Of a stretch of DNA of 64,000 nucleotides, positions 23,900-33,423 are shown one piece after another. Source of the DNA: Glutamicibacter sp. PS (GTDB lineage: Bacteria; Actinomycetota; Actinomycetes; Actinomycetales; Micrococcaceae); NCBI GenBank assembly GCA_031317595.1, contig JANCMB010000001.1, forward strand, positions 992,001 to 1,056,000, read 5' to 3'. The translations under genes and the position numbers were made by a program. Below the pieces are notes generated by a model. It was given only the letters and a program-made list of their open reading frames with translations, was not told the DNA's origin and did not search any database. The stretch's first letter is position 1, and every line of letters starts with the position of its first letter.

Positions 23900-26677
23900 T
23901 TAGTTCAGCACGTTCGAGTAGGCGATGACCCCGCGTTTGAGCAGATCCACGGCTCGTGAAGAGTTCTTGACGAGCCGGGTGGGCAATTGCGGGTTCTGTG
24001 CGAACTGTTCGAGAGTGTCAATCACCTGTTTGGCCCAGCGTACGAAGTCGCCGGGAGCCATTTCGGTGCCACGCAACGCGTTGTTCAGCGTTGCGCCCTT
24101 AGCCCATTTGAAAATCGGCCAAATGAGCCCTGATTCCGGTGGAGTGGTCGGCTCTAGACGCATTTCCTCTTCTAGGTCCGAGAGCTTCCCCCAAGCATTG
24201 ATGGACAGGTGCCAAAGCTGGTTGAGCTTATCCGTGGGCATTTTCGGGTCCGGTCGATCCGATTCCCGTCGGCCTTGGAAGACCAAAGAGGCCACCGCGG
24301 CGCACAACTCCTCGGGGCTCAACCCGTTGAGCTGTCCGGATTCCAGCACCTGGCTGATCAGCAGGTCACGTTCCCCGTAAATGCGGCGCAGCCGCCGACC
24401 GGCGTCGGTCATGGTGAATTCGTCACCCTCGCCGGGAAGCAGATACTCGAGGCGCTCGAGCACTTGGCAGACCCGGTCGAACTGCTGGGCGATGGTGTTC
24501 GTCCGACCACGGATATTGCGCCGCAGCTTGTCGGTTTCCTTTTTCAGCTTCCAGTAGCGGTCGGCCCAGCGCATATGCTCGGCACGATCATTACAACCGT
24601 GGCAGGGATGGTCCCGCAGGGCTTGTTCCAGCTGTTGCGCGTCGTTCAAGAAGCCCTCATCGCCGTAGTTGAAGCCCTGGGCGTCCAGCCGCGGCGGACG
24701 GTGCTCGTAGATGGCATTGCGCAGTGCCGAGGCCAGGTCGCGGCGTTCCTTGGGTGTCTTGCCCGTGAAGGACTTAGGCACCTTGATGCGCGAGATGATC
24801 TCCAACGGTCCGTTGAGATCGGCCAGTGACAGGCGGCGCAGGCGCCCTTCCTCGGTGAGGATGGTGTGGCGTGGATCGTGCAGGGAGTCGTCGACGGCGA
24901 TAATGACCGCCCGGCCCATCTTCCGGTTCCCCGATAGGTCCACCACATCGCCACGGATCACCGACGCCATGGACTTTTGGGCCGCACTGCGTCGTTCGAC
25001 CCGGCGATTACGCGCGGCAAGCTTCTGCGCGGCGGCCAGTTCTCGCTGTAGCTTCACATATTCGGAGAAGTCACCCAGATGGCAGGACATTGCCTTGCGG
25101 TAGCCTTCGAGGGATTCCTCGCGGCTACGCACCTGACGCGCCATACCGACCACCGAGTGGTCGGCCTGGTACTGCGCGAAGGAGGATTCGAGAATCGCTC
25201 GGGTCTGCTCGCGTCCGAACTGTGCCAGCAGGTTCGTGGACATGTTGTAGGTCGGGCGGAATGAGGAGTGCAGCGGGTAGGTACGCTTCGAGGCCAGGCC
25301 CGCCAGTTCTTCGGGCTCCATCTCCGGGTTCCACAACACCAGTGAATGGCCTTCGACGTCAATGCCGCGGCGGCCGGCTCGCCCGGTGAGCTGGGTGTAC
25401 TCCCCCGGTGTAATTTGCACGTGGGTTTCGCCGTTGAACTTCACCAGTTTCTCCAGCACCACGGTGCGCGCTGGCATGTTCACGCCAAGGGCCAGCGTTT
25501 CGGTCGCGAAAACCACCTTGAGCAGATTGCGAGCGAAAAGGTCTTCGACGATTTCCTTGAAGATCGGCAGCAACCCGGCGTGGTGTGAGGCGATGCCGCG
25601 GAGCAAGCCATCGCGCCATGCCCAGTACTCCAAAACTTCCAGATCTTCGCTGGGGATCTGGTGGGCCACGGCATCGAGCGCGGCAGAAATCTGCGCGGCT
25701 TCTTCGTTAGTGGTCAATCGCAGGTCTGCGTAGGCGCATTGTTGCACCGCCATATCGCAGCCCTTGCGCGAGAAAATAAAGAAGATTGCCGGCAGCAGGC
25801 CGTGGTGATCCAGTGAGCGGATGACCTCGGCGCGGCTCACCCTGCGTTGTCCGGTTCCGGACGCACGACGGGGCGGACCGCCGCGTTTCCCGCGTGGCCC
25901 ACGGGCGGGGGCACGAAGGTTCCGGGCGAGCTTGCGCAGTTCGGGATTGACCGTGGCATTCGGCGCTTGGGCGCCGGCGACCTCGTCGAAGGCGACATCT
26001 TCGGCAAAAAGATCCACGATCGATCCACCGACCATCACGTGCTGGAACAGCGGGACGGGGCGGTGCTCGGAGACGACAATGTCGGTCTTGCCGCGCACCG
26101 TGTCGAGCCAGCCGCCAAATTCCTCGGCGTTCGAGACCGTGGCCGAGAGCGCCACCATCTGCACGTTCATCGGCAGATGGATGATGACCTCCTCCCAGAC
26201 CGCGCCCCGGAATTTATCGGCCAGGTAGTGCACTTCGTCCATGATCACGTAGCCCAGGCCGTCGAGGGTCGGCGAATCGGCGTACAGCATATTGCGCAGC
26301 ACCTCGGTGGTCATAACCACAATCTGCGCTTCGCTATTGATCGAGGTATCCCCAGTGAGCAGACCGACGCGTTTGGCCCCGTAGCGGGTCACCAGTTCCG
26401 CGTACTTCTGGTTGCTCAGCGCCTTGATTGGGGTGGTGTAGAAGGCCTTGCGGTTCTCCCGTTGAGCCTGGAAGATCGCGTACTCGCCAACCACGGTTTT
26501 TCCGGCGCCGGTAGGCGCGGCGACCAGCACGGAGTGCCCGGCGGCCACGCTACGGCAGGCCTCGGCTTGGAAATCGTCGAGATCGAAGGAAAGGCTGGCT
26601 CGAAAATCCGGCAGCGGCGTTTCCGCTTCCACCGCTCGGGCCTTAGATAACGCGTAGCGTTCGGCGGGTGAAGTCAC
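23900..26677 (-). CDS. helY: DEAD/DEAH box RNA helicase, HelY (Mtr4/Ski2-like)
   Basis: A large superfamily 2 helicase of 925 residues from the GTG at 26677, which has AAAGGA at good spacing; a GTG 14 codons upstream lacks one. Motifs in order: FDLDDFQAEA (Q region), Walker A APTGAGKT (about 54-61), TTPIKALSNQKY, DEVHYLADKFRG (DExH), VALSATVSNAEEFGGWL (SAT), GLLPIFKEIVE, FATETLALGVNMPA and QLTGRAGRRGID. The C-terminal half is the Ski2/Mtr4-type extension. It probably unwinds RNA in decay or processing. Position beside tatC-tatA is conserved (Rv2092c-Rv2094c in M. tuberculosis). Confidence 0.93.
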   Translation of the reverse strand: MTSPAERYALSKARAVEAETPLPDFRASLSFDLDDFQAEACRSVAAGHSVLVAAPTGAGKTVVGEYAIFQAQRENRKAFYTTPIKALSNQKYAELVTRYGAKRVGLLTGDTSINSEAQIVVMTTEVLRNMLYADSPTLDGLGYVIMDEVHYLADKFRGAVWEEVIIHLPMNVQMVALSATVSNAEEFGGWLDTVRGKTDIVVSEHRPVPLFQHVMVGGSIVDLFAEDVAFDEVAGAQAPNATVNPELRKLARNLRAPARGPRGKRGGPPRRASGTGQRRVSRAEVIRSLDHHGLLPAIFFIFSRKGCDMAVQQCAYADLRLTTNEEAAQISAALDAVAHQIPSEDLEVLEYWAWRDGLLRGIASHHAGLLPIFKEIVEDLFARNLLKVVFATETLALGVNMPARTVVLEKLVKFNGETHVQITPGEYTQLTGRAGRRGIDVEGHSLVLWNPEMEPEELAGLASKRTYPLHSSFRPTYNMSTNLLAQFGREQTRAILESSFAQYQADHSVVGMARQVRSREESLEGYRKAMSCHLGDFSEYVKLQRELAAAQKLAARNRRVERRSAAQKSMASVIRGDVVDLSGNRKMGRAVIIAVDDSLHDPRHTILTEEGRLRRLSLADLNGPLEIISRIKVPKSFTGKTPKERRDLASALRNAIYEHRPPRLDAQGFNYGDEGFLNDAQQLEQALRDHPCHGCNDRAEHMRWADRYWKLKKETDKLRRNIRGRTNTIAQQFDRVCQVLERLEYLLPGEGDEFTMTDAGRRLRRIYGERDLLISQVLESGQLNGLSPEELCAAVASLVFQGRRESDRPDPKMPTDKLNQLWHLSINAWGKLSDLEEEMRLEPTTPPESGLIWPIFKWAKGATLNNALRGTEMAPGDFVRWAKQVIDTLEQFAQNPQLPTRLVKNSSRAVDLLKRGVIAYSNVLN

Positions 26678-26739
26678 CGGGGTCCTTTGCTCGGTTGGGT
26701 ACTGATTACCACCTGGCACCGCACCGGTGTCGGCGGCGA

Positions 26740-27573
26740 TTACTTGAGATCGTCGATTTCGCTATGGCCGGAGGCGGCCATCCGCTCGTTTTCCGCTTCC
26801 TGCGCCTTGAGCTTCTTGGCTCGTTTCTTGTCGTTGAACACACAGAAGATGGTGGCCGCCGCGAAGGTCACAAAGAGCGGTCCGGCTAGCGCGAACATGG
26901 TAATCATATCGCCGCCCGGGGCAGCCATGGCCGCCACCAGAGCGATGAGGAACACCGTAATACGCCAGTTCTTCAGGATGAGCTTGGAGGAGAGCACCCC
27001 GACCATATTCAGTCCGACCATCAGCACCGGAACCAGCATGGCCAGCCCAAAGGCGAGCAATAACCGGAAAATAAAGGGCAGATACGTATCGATCGTGAAC
27101 AGCGTGTCGGAGTTCTCCGGCGCCAGGCCGATGAAGAACTTCAGTGCGAAGGGCAGCACGAAGTAGGCCATGGCCACGCCGCTGAGGAACAGCGGTACGG
27201 CGACGGCGGCAAAGGCGTAGCCCAGTTTGCGCTCGTTGCTTTTCAGCCCCGGGACGATAAACGCCCAGATCTGGTAGATCCACACCGGGGAGGAGAGCAC
27301 GAGACCGACGAAGAGGGCGACCTTGAGCAGGATGTCGAAGGGCGACATCACGGCCGTGAAGTTGACCGAGCCACCGGCATCCTTCACCGGTTCGATAAGC
27401 AACGCCAGCAGGTCGTCGTAAACGAAGAAGCCGACGACCGTGCACAGGGCGAGGGCGATCAGCGACTTAAAGAGCCGATTTCGCGCCTCGATGAGATGCT
27501 CTTTGAGAGACATCCGCCCCTCGGCGTTTTTAGGTCGCTTAGGCCGCTTGGTTTTGTTGGTGTTCTTTGCCAC
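26740..27573 (-). CDS. tatC: Sec-independent protein translocase TatC
   Basis: This is the core receptor of the twin-arginine translocon, which binds the RR signal of folded precursors. The 277-residue protein has a basic N-terminus (KNTNKTKRPKRPKN), the signature MSLKEHLIEARNRLFKS, and six hydrophobic helices. The FILLKVA-type segment (FDILLKVALFVGLVLSSPVWIYQIW) and FLSGVAMAYFVLPFALKF are typical, and the tail is Lys/Glu rich. It is followed upstream on the same strand by tatA (nine bases between stop and start). The TAXI lipoprotein at 46157 has an RR-type signal and is a candidate substrate. Confidence 0.96.
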   Translation of the reverse strand: MAKNTNKTKRPKRPKNAEGRMSLKEHLIEARNRLFKSLIALALCTVVGFFVYDDLLALLIEPVKDAGGSVNFTAVMSPFDILLKVALFVGLVLSSPVWIYQIWAFIVPGLKSNERKLGYAFAAVAVPLFLSGVAMAYFVLPFALKFFIGLAPENSDTLFTIDTYLPFIFRLLLAFGLAMLVPVLMVGLNMVGVLSSKLILKNWRITVFLIALVAAMAAPGGDMITMFALAGPLFVTFAAATIFCVFNDKKRAKKLKAQEAENERMAASGHSEIDDLK

Positions 27574-27582
27574 GGATAGAGA

Positions 27583-27804
27583 TTACGAGTTCTTCTTCTC
27601 GTCGTCGTTCTTAGGCTCAACGACCGAGCCGTCAATGGTCTCCGATGCTGCCGGATCGTCGTCCTTCATCTGGCGCACCTCGGACTTGAAGATGCGAAGC
27701 GACTGTCCCATCGACCGGGCCAAGCCCGGTAGCTTCGGCGCGCCGAAGAGCAGCAACGCCAACACAATAATGATGACTAGGTGCCATCCCTGCAAACCAC
27801 CCAT
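27583..27804 (-). CDS. tatA: Twin-arginine translocase subunit TatA
   Basis: A 73-residue single-span protein. The membrane helix (about 5-20, [19 protein letters not shown]) is followed by the hinge and amphipathic helix [20 protein letters not shown], then an acidic tail. TatA oligomerises to form the protein-conducting element of the Tat system with TatC, encoded next. No tatB is in the window. Confidence 0.95.
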   Translation of the reverse strand: MGGLQGWHLVIIIVLALLLFGAPKLPGLARSMGQSLRIFKSEVRQMKDDDPAASETIDGSVVEPKNDDEKKNS

Positions 27805-27826
27805 GTGGATTACCCCCTACTAATGT

Positions 27827-28201
27827 CTACTTAAAGTCTACGTCAAACAGGCCAAGGTCATTCATGTTCTGAGCTTGTCCCCGCTCACGTCGACGAGCCA
27901 CTCGGCGTTCGCGTCGAGCCTCGATCCGCTCGGCCTTACCCTTTTCGAGTTTCTTGCGAATCTTTTTCGGATCACCATGGGTGGCCTTGGTACCCGAGGG
28001 GTAACGGCGGGTGCGCGGGGCGTACTCTACGACGGTGCCTTCGGCAGCGAGCTGCTCACCGAATTGGGTAGTGGCCGTCCCAAGATCGTCGAGGACCTTC
28101 ATGAAGCGCCGGAAGAGCCACACCCCTGCCAGTACCACCAGTAGCAGGGTCGCCAAGATCAGCACCAGCCAAAGCAGCACCCAAAACCACCAGGGAAGCA
28201 T
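27827..28201 (-). CDS. Hypothetical single-span membrane protein
   Basis: A 124-residue protein with one hydrophobic helix at the N-terminus (about 4-30, WWFWVLLWLVLILATLLLVV), then a soluble part ending in a strongly basic, coiled-coil-like region (KKIRKKLEKGKAERIEARRE). It lies between pafBC and tatA, four bases after the pafBC stop, so it is part of that transcription unit. Small membrane proteins are common at this position in Micrococcales; a function is not known. Confidence 0.8.
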   Translation of the reverse strand: MLPWWFWVLLWLVLILATLLLVVLAGVWLFRRFMKVLDDLGTATTQFGEQLAAEGTVVEYAPRTRRYPSGTKATHGDPKKIRKKLEKGKAERIEARRERRVARRRERGQAQNMNDLGLFDVDFK

Positions 28202-28205
28202 TCAA

Positions 28206-30200
28206 TCAGTCCTTGTACATCGCTCGGGCACGGCTGAGCCACGCCTCAACTTTTTCCTTCGCATCCGCCGGGGACACGACCGCCAGTCTACCGCCTTCGC
28301 GGGCGATCAGCGGGGCGGCAACCAACGCGTCGGCGAACCGAATTTTCGCTAGGTACCCACCGGCCACCCGGGCGGTAGACCACGCCACCGGCCGGTAGGC
28401 CTCGACGGCGGGAACCGCGTCTTCGGCTACATGCACCACCACCGATTCGTCATCGGCACTGGAGGCGTACTGTGGGGTCATTGTGTCGGCCGGCTCATGA
28501 CGCTCGGAGAGTTCGAAGCGCTCGTCGAGCAGCACGGCGCTGAGGATACGGTCCACCCGGAAGGTCAGGACGGCCTGTCGAGTGCGGCAGTAGCCCAGCA
28601 CATAGTTCAAGGAGCCGTCTTCGATCATCCGCACAGGTTCGATTTCGCGCACCGCGTGAACCCCGGATTTGGCTGAGTAGTAGTCGATGCGCAGCACGTG
28701 GTGCTGGGCTACCGCACGGTGCAGCAACCCGAGCACATCGTGATCGCGAGCCTGGCTTAATGCGAATCCCAGTGCGCCGTTCCAGCCGTCGAATCGGGCC
28801 ACCGCCTCGTTGACTTTGGCCAGAGCCGAACCCAAGATATCGTGATCGGCGAACTCCGGCACGCTGCGCAGGGCGTTGAGCCCGCCGAGCACGGCGATCG
28901 CTTCCATGGGGGCGAGCTTCTGCGGCTCACCCAGTAACGCGGCATTGGAGATCGAGATGGTCTCGGCGTCGTAGTCGCCATCGTTGACGTTGATCAGTTC
29001 ATTCGGGTAGCCGTAGGGAACACCGCAGAGCGAAAGCATGGCCAGTTCATCGGGAAGTTTGGAGGCCGGGATGTCGAAGCGCTCGCTTAGTTCTCGGGCC
29101 GAGACGTTGCCGTGGGCCACCACATACTGGATCAGCTCGATATTGCGCATCACCTGTTGCGCGGTACTGCCGCGGCCCGAGGGGCGACTCGGCCGGAACT
29201 TGATTTGTTGCACATCCAGTTGTTGCCCAATGTGATGCTGTGCCGCTGCGGCCGCATCGAGCACCGCACACACCCGCTCCCGCAAGGAATCGGGGGCGAG
29301 CACCTCAACGGCCGGCCCGTAGGAGGCTAGGTCTTGGGCGAAGGATTGTTCGCCGGCGTAGGGAATCTCTAGCAGATCCTGGGTTTCGGAGATGGCCCGG
29401 GCCCGCAAGGGGGTGGCCGAGTCTTCGAGTAGCTGCACGCGAGCCAGCACCGGTTGGGTGGCCGCATCGAATTGCAGTAGCACCTCGTTCATGTCGAAGT
29501 CATCGGGGCGTGGATGGTACGTTCCGTCGGTGCCGGCCTTGCCACGGTTGACGATGGCGAATTTTCCTTCGACCCGTGCCAACCGGAATATGCGGCGATC
29601 CGCGCGGGAGTGATCCCAGCCGGTGAAGTACCAGTTGCCGTAACGCTGCCCGATCCCCCACAGATCTACCACCCGTCGGCTGGGCACATCGTTGCTATCG
29701 CGATAGTCGAAACGCACGGTCCGACGGTTGAACACGGCCAAGGCGCACTGTTTGAAGTCTGGTTCGTCCATGGACAGGCGCGGTAGCAGGTTGCCGGCCA
29801 CCGGCGTGAGCACACCATCCACGGCCCCGGTGACCCGGGCGGCGGCATTAAGCCCAAGGCTCTGGAGCTTACTGTCCTTCCAGAGGGTGGCTGCCAAGGC
29901 GATCAGGCCGGTTTCGGCCGGGGAGAACTCCAACGGCGGCAACAGCCAATCATCGCGGTCAATTCGGTAATAGGTGGTGTCATCCGCGGTTAGCTCGCTG
30001 ATAACCCGTAACCCGAATTCGTTGCGGATTTCCTCCTTAAGCCGCTCAATGGCCTTCTCCTTGGCCTCGGCGCTCCCCTCGGGGTTGAGATAGTTGCCGA
30101 TGAACTCGGCGGTCACCTTGCCTCTGGTGGTGGCCATGGCATAGATCAGACTGGTCAGGCGCTCAGCCTTGCTGGCTTCATCACGGTGCTTCGTGCTCAC
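28206..30200 (-). CDS. pafBC: PafBC fusion, WYL-domain DNA-damage regulator
   Basis: PafB and PafC usually form a heterodimer that activates the LexA-independent SOS response. Here both halves sit in one 663-residue chain: helix-turn-helix about 1-75 and WYL domain near RIFRLARVEG in the first half, then a second helix-turn-helix (IQYVVAHGNVSARELSERF) and WYL domain (VLGYCRTRQAVLTFRVDRI) with C-terminal WCX domains. The natural fusion is known from Arthrobacter. The GTG at 30200 follows TAGGGGAT; an upstream in-frame codon at 30266 lies inside the FKBP terminator and is rejected. Despite its name it is encoded with, but not known to act in, pupylation. Confidence 0.93.
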   Translation of the reverse strand: MSTKHRDEASKAERLTSLIYAMATTRGKVTAEFIGNYLNPEGSAEAKEKAIERLKEEIRNEFGLRVISELTADDTTYYRIDRDDWLLPPLEFSPAETGLIALAATLWKDSKLQSLGLNAAARVTGAVDGVLTPVAGNLLPRLSMDEPDFKQCALAVFNRRTVRFDYRDSNDVPSRRVVDLWGIGQRYGNWYFTGWDHSRADRRIFRLARVEGKFAIVNRGKAGTDGTYHPRPDDFDMNEVLLQFDAATQPVLARVQLLEDSATPLRARAISETQDLLEIPYAGEQSFAQDLASYGPAVEVLAPDSLRERVCAVLDAAAAAQHHIGQQLDVQQIKFRPSRPSGRGSTAQQVMRNIELIQYVVAHGNVSARELSERFDIPASKLPDELAMLSLCGVPYGYPNELINVNDGDYDAETISISNAALLGEPQKLAPMEAIAVLGGLNALRSVPEFADHDILGSALAKVNEAVARFDGWNGALGFALSQARDHDVLGLLHRAVAQHHVLRIDYYSAKSGVHAVREIEPVRMIEDGSLNYVLGYCRTRQAVLTFRVDRILSAVLLDERFELSERHEPADTMTPQYASSADDESVVVHVAEDAVPAVEAYRPVAWSTARVAGGYLAKIRFADALVAAPLIAREGGRLAVVSPADAKEKVEAWLSRARAMYKD

Positions 30201-30246
30201 ATCCCCTACCCTAACGAAAAAATCCACCCAGGTTGTTAAAAGTCGA

Positions 30247-30277
30247 GCGGCCGATTCGTGACTCACGAATCGGCCGC
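30247..30277 (-). terminator. Terminator of the FKBP genes
   Basis: GCGGCCGATTCGTG pairs with CACGAATCGGCCGC around a three-base loop, followed on the minus strand by CTTTTAAC. It separates the FKBP genes from pafBC. Confidence 0.85.
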
Positions 30278-30291
30278 CTCACAGACCTAGG

Positions 30292-30687
30292 CTACTTGAC
30301 GCCCATCAGGTCAACCACGAAGATCAACGCTTCGTTGGGGGCGATAGCGCCGGGTGCACCACGTTCGCCATAGGCCAGGTGCGACGGAATTTCCAGGCGG
30401 CGGCGGCCACCGACCTTCATCCCGAGCAGGCCGTCGTCCCAACCCTTGATGACCATGCCCACGCCGACCGGGAAGTCGAGAGTGGAGCCACGGTTCCACG
30501 ACGCGTCGAATTCTTCGCCGGTGGACCAGGCCACGCCCACGTAGTGGGCCTGCACGGTGGTGCCCGGGGTTACCTCAGCACCGTCGCCCTCGATGAGGTC
30601 GGTAATCACCAGTTCCGTGGGTGGCTCAGCGCCCGGGAAGTCGATTTCCGGCTTGGTGCGGTCGTAGTTGCGCTGACCAAATGACAT
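30292..30687 (-). CDS. FKBP-type peptidyl-prolyl isomerase, cytosolic
   Basis: A single FKBP domain of 131 residues with no signal peptide. The active-site features are VQAHYVGVAWSTGEEFDASW, FPVGVGMVIKGWDDGL, GGRRRLEIPSHLAYGERGAPG and the last strand LIFVVDLMGVK. It catalyses cis-trans isomerisation of prolyl bonds. GGAAGGGACGCGT precedes the ATG. It lies 34 bases after a secreted FKBP lipoprotein gene and shares its terminator. Confidence 0.94.
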   Translation of the reverse strand: MSFGQRNYDRTKPEIDFPGAEPPTELVITDLIEGDGAEVTPGTTVQAHYVGVAWSTGEEFDASWNRGSTLDFPVGVGMVIKGWDDGLLGMKVGGRRRLEIPSHLAYGERGAPGAIAPNEALIFVVDLMGVK

Positions 30688-30721
30688 ACGCGTCCCTTCC
30701 TTAGATGTTTGAGCTTAAAGA

Positions 30722-31648
30722 CTACTTAACTTTGTCTAGTTCCACGTAGAAGACCAATGGGCCGGCCGGCTTTCCGCCCGCCCCATCGCCATAAGCCTTG
30801 TCGGCCGGGATGCTCAAGAGCACCTTGCTGCCTTCCTTCAGCCCGCTCAGGCCCTCGGTCCAGCCCTTAATGACCCCATCGAGCGAGAACTCGCTGGCCT
30901 CACCGCGCTCGAAGCTGGAATCGAAGACCTTGCCATCTTCCCAGCGCACACCGGTGTAGTTGGCGGTGACCTTCGAGGTGTTGGTTGCTTCCTTGCCCTT
31001 GCCCTCTTCGAGCACATCTACGACGAGACCGCTGGGCGCGTCGGTGTCCTTGGGGATGCTGATCTTCGGGGTGTCACCGGAGGTGTCGACGGTGGGCAAC
31101 TTCTTTTCGTCCTTGAGCTTCTTGATCTCGTCCTTGGACAGATCCTTGCTCGGGGCGGTAGCGCCTTCAACATGAATGATGATGATGCGTTCGGCCTTCG
31201 CACCCTCCGCCGGCTCGGCCACCGATCCATCTGCCTGAGGGGTACCCTCGACCGTGGTGTAGGCGATCCAGTCGCCGACCTTGGAGTCAACCAATAGGTT
31301 GTAGAACTCCGGCATGGATTCCTTCATCGAGTCATCCACTGTCATGCTGGTGGCGTCGCCCGTGAAGTTTTCATTCGTCAAGGTGCCGTCAATGGCCTTG
31401 TAGATGCCTGACTTGATGCTGATGGAGGAACCCGGATCGATCTCGGCACCGTCACCGGATTCGAGAGTCACCGCTTCGCTCTTATCGGTCAACAGCGGGG
31501 CATTGAACTTTACCTCGGGGGCGGTTTTCTCTTCCTTGCCTGGCTTGACGCTGATCGAGTCCAGACTGTCGCCGGAGGCCCCGCCGCAGGCGGTTAATGA
31601 CAGGGTCAGAAGGGAGGCGGTAGCCCCCATTGCCAAAATCTTACGCAC
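30722..31648 (-). CDS. FKBP-type peptidyl-prolyl isomerase, lipoprotein with two FKBP-like domains
   Basis: A 308-residue exported foldase. The GTG at 31648 follows GGAAAGTAG and opens a signal peptide with lipobox LTAC (Cys21 region, then GGASGDS). The C-terminal FKBP domain (about 205-308) is intact: VTANYTGVRWEDGKVFDSSF, VIKGWTEGLSGLKEGSK and SIPADKAYGDG. The preceding stretch (about 60-185: SGDGAEIDPGSSISIKSGIY, VGDWIAYTTVEG, IIIIHVEGA) has the strand order of an FKBP fold but lacks active-site residues, so it is a degenerate domain. Probably folds exported proteins at the outer membrane face. Confidence 0.9.
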   Translation of the reverse strand: MRKILAMGATASLLTLSLTACGGASGDSLDSISVKPGKEEKTAPEVKFNAPLLTDKSEAVTLESGDGAEIDPGSSISIKSGIYKAIDGTLTNENFTGDATSMTVDDSMKESMPEFYNLLVDSKVGDWIAYTTVEGTPQADGSVAEPAEGAKAERIIIIHVEGATAPSKDLSKDEIKKLKDEKKLPTVDTSGDTPKISIPKDTDAPSGLVVDVLEEGKGKEATNTSKVTANYTGVRWEDGKVFDSSFERGEASEFSLDGVIKGWTEGLSGLKEGSKVLLSIPADKAYGDGAGGKPAGPLVFYVELDKVK

Positions 31649-31768
31649 GTATCTACTTTCCGTCTGCGGTGAAATGCCTGTCCCACCGTGGTCGGTGGGG
31701 GCAGGCGCAATGTCCACGAACCAGCCTACGGGTGCAGGCTGTGAATCCTCTTAATCGACGCGAAAGGC

Positions 31769-33142
31769 TTACACCGGTTGATTCATGATCGCCAAAAGTT
31801 CCTGCACGCGAGAATCTTCGGTGGCGAAGGGATCCTTACACAAGACGGTGCCACCGGCCCCTTCCTCGTATTTCATATGGACCCAATCGGCACTGTAGCG
31901 CCGACCGGTGGCCCGGGCCGCCTTGACAAAATCGCCACGAATTTTCGCTCGGGTGGTCGCCGGCGGCTGATCGATGGCGGCACGAATCGCGGACGGATCC
32001 ACCACACCGGTGGCCAGGCCACGTTTCTGTAGCAGGTGGAAGATTCCGCGTGTCGGATCGATATCGTGGTAGGTCAAATTCAATTGAGCTATCCGGGCGT
32101 CCGATAGCTCCAGGTTATTTTTCGCCGCGTACCCGGTGAGAAGTTTGTGTTTGATGGCCCAGTCAATGTCGGTGTCAATCAGCCCGTAATTCTGGGTTTC
32201 GATTGCGGTCAACACACGTTCCCACAGGGCAAGAATATGCGGGACCGATTCATGGTGTGCGCCGTGGCGTTCCACAAATTCGGTGGCAAGTTCCAGCAAT
32301 TTCCACTGAATCTGCAAAGCGGTCGGCTCGTCGCCGGACATAAGGCGAACCACCGTTTGGCCGGTGAAGTCGTGCGAGACCTGACGAATCGAACGGATCG
32401 GGTTTTCCAAGCGCAGATCGTGATAGATCTCCCCCGATTCGATCAACCGCAACACCAGATCGGTGGTACCGATCTTGAGCAACTGAGTGGTTTCGCTCAT
32501 GGAGGTGTCCCCCACGATCACATGCAGCCGTCGGTAGTACTCGGCATCCGCATGCGGCTCATCGCGGGTGTTGATAATGGGACGTGAGCGTGTCGTGGCC
32601 GAGGAGACGTCCTCCCAGACATGGTCGGCACGTTGTGAGAAGACGAAGCGGGTCTGGTCATCGATGTTGACCAGATGACCGGCACCACAGAGCAACTGCC
32701 GGGTGACCAAAAATGGGATGAGTATATCGGTCAGCCGTTTGAATTCCATGCGGCGGGTGATCAGATAATTCTCGTGGCAACCGTAGGAGTTACCTGCGGT
32801 ATCCACGTTATTTTTGAACAGGAAGAGCTTGCCATGGTGCCCTTCGTCGGCCAATTGCTCCTCGGCCTGCTCCACCAAGTCCAGTAAAATCGCCTCACCA
32901 GCCCGGTCGTGGGCGATCAACTGTTGAAGGTTGTCGCATTCGGCGGTGGCATATTCCGGGTGTGATCCGACATCGAGGTAGAGCCGTGACCCATTGGTCA
33001 AAAACACGTTCGAGCTACGCCCCCAGGCGACCACTGGGCGAAAGAGGTGGCGCGCCGCATCCTCGGGAGTGAGCCGACGCCCGTCCGAGGGCACATAGGT
33101 CAGCCCATACTCGGTTTCTAGCCCATAAATTCTGCGGTCCAC
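31769..33142 (-). CDS. pafA: Pup--protein ligase
   Basis: This enzyme attaches the C-terminal Glu of Pup to lysines of target proteins. The 457-residue carboxylate-amine ligase opens with YGLETEYGL (Mg-binding Glu9) and has the catalytic Asp57 in [46 protein letters not shown] and a C-terminal domain ending VQELLAIMNQPV. GTG start. It lies 62 bases downstream of pup, with no proteasome genes between. Confidence 0.96.
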   Translation of the reverse strand: MDRRIYGLETEYGLTYVPSDGRRLTPEDAARHLFRPVVAWGRSSNVFLTNGSRLYLDVGSHPEYATAECDNLQQLIAHDRAGEAILLDLVEQAEEQLADEGHHGKLFLFKNNVDTAGNSYGCHENYLITRRMEFKRLTDILIPFLVTRQLLCGAGHLVNIDDQTRFVFSQRADHVWEDVSSATTRSRPIINTRDEPHADAEYYRRLHVIVGDTSMSETTQLLKIGTTDLVLRLIESGEIYHDLRLENPIRSIRQVSHDFTGQTVVRLMSGDEPTALQIQWKLLELATEFVERHGAHHESVPHILALWERVLTAIETQNYGLIDTDIDWAIKHKLLTGYAAKNNLELSDARIAQLNLTYHDIDPTRGIFHLLQKRGLATGVVDPSAIRAAIDQPPATTRAKIRGDFVKAARATGRRYSADWVHMKYEEGAGGTVLCKDPFATEDSRVQELLAIMNQPV

Positions 33143-33204
33143 CTAATCCCACCTTCACTACCGGGTGCGCGTTGTGACGCGCAGTCTTTCACTGCCGCTA
33201 AGGG

Positions 33205-33390
33205 CTACTGGCCGCCCTTTTGGACGAAACCGCGCACGAACTCTTCGGCGTTGCTTTCCAGCACGGAATCGATCTCGTCGAGCAAGTCATCGACCCCGGC
33301 CTCGGTGCCGCTACCCTGCGCCTGAGTGAATTCTTGCTCGGCTTCGGTGCCTTGCTGCTGCTTACGGGAAGAGAAGCTTTCCTGAGTCAT
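33205..33390 (-). CDS. pup: Prokaryotic ubiquitin-like protein Pup
   Basis: A 61-residue disordered tag that ends in Gly-Gly-Gln, so it must be deamidated by Dop to Gly-Gly-Glu before PafA can use it. The central helix region (about 21-52, [21 protein letters not shown]) is the part that binds PafA, Dop and the ATPase coiled coil. AAAGGA lies eight bases before the ATG. It sits between dop and pafA on the same strand. Confidence 0.97.
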   Translation of the reverse strand: MTQESFSSRKQQQGTEAEQEFTQAQGSGTEAGVDDLLDEIDSVLESNAEEFVRGFVQKGGQ

Positions 33391-33423
33391 CTCATCAGTC
33401 CTTTCATCGGAAGGTGTGTGCCG

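Noticed and set aside
33143-33204. Hidden prcB/prcA remnants between pup and pafA
   Set aside because: The gap is only 62 bases and contains nothing resembling either gene.
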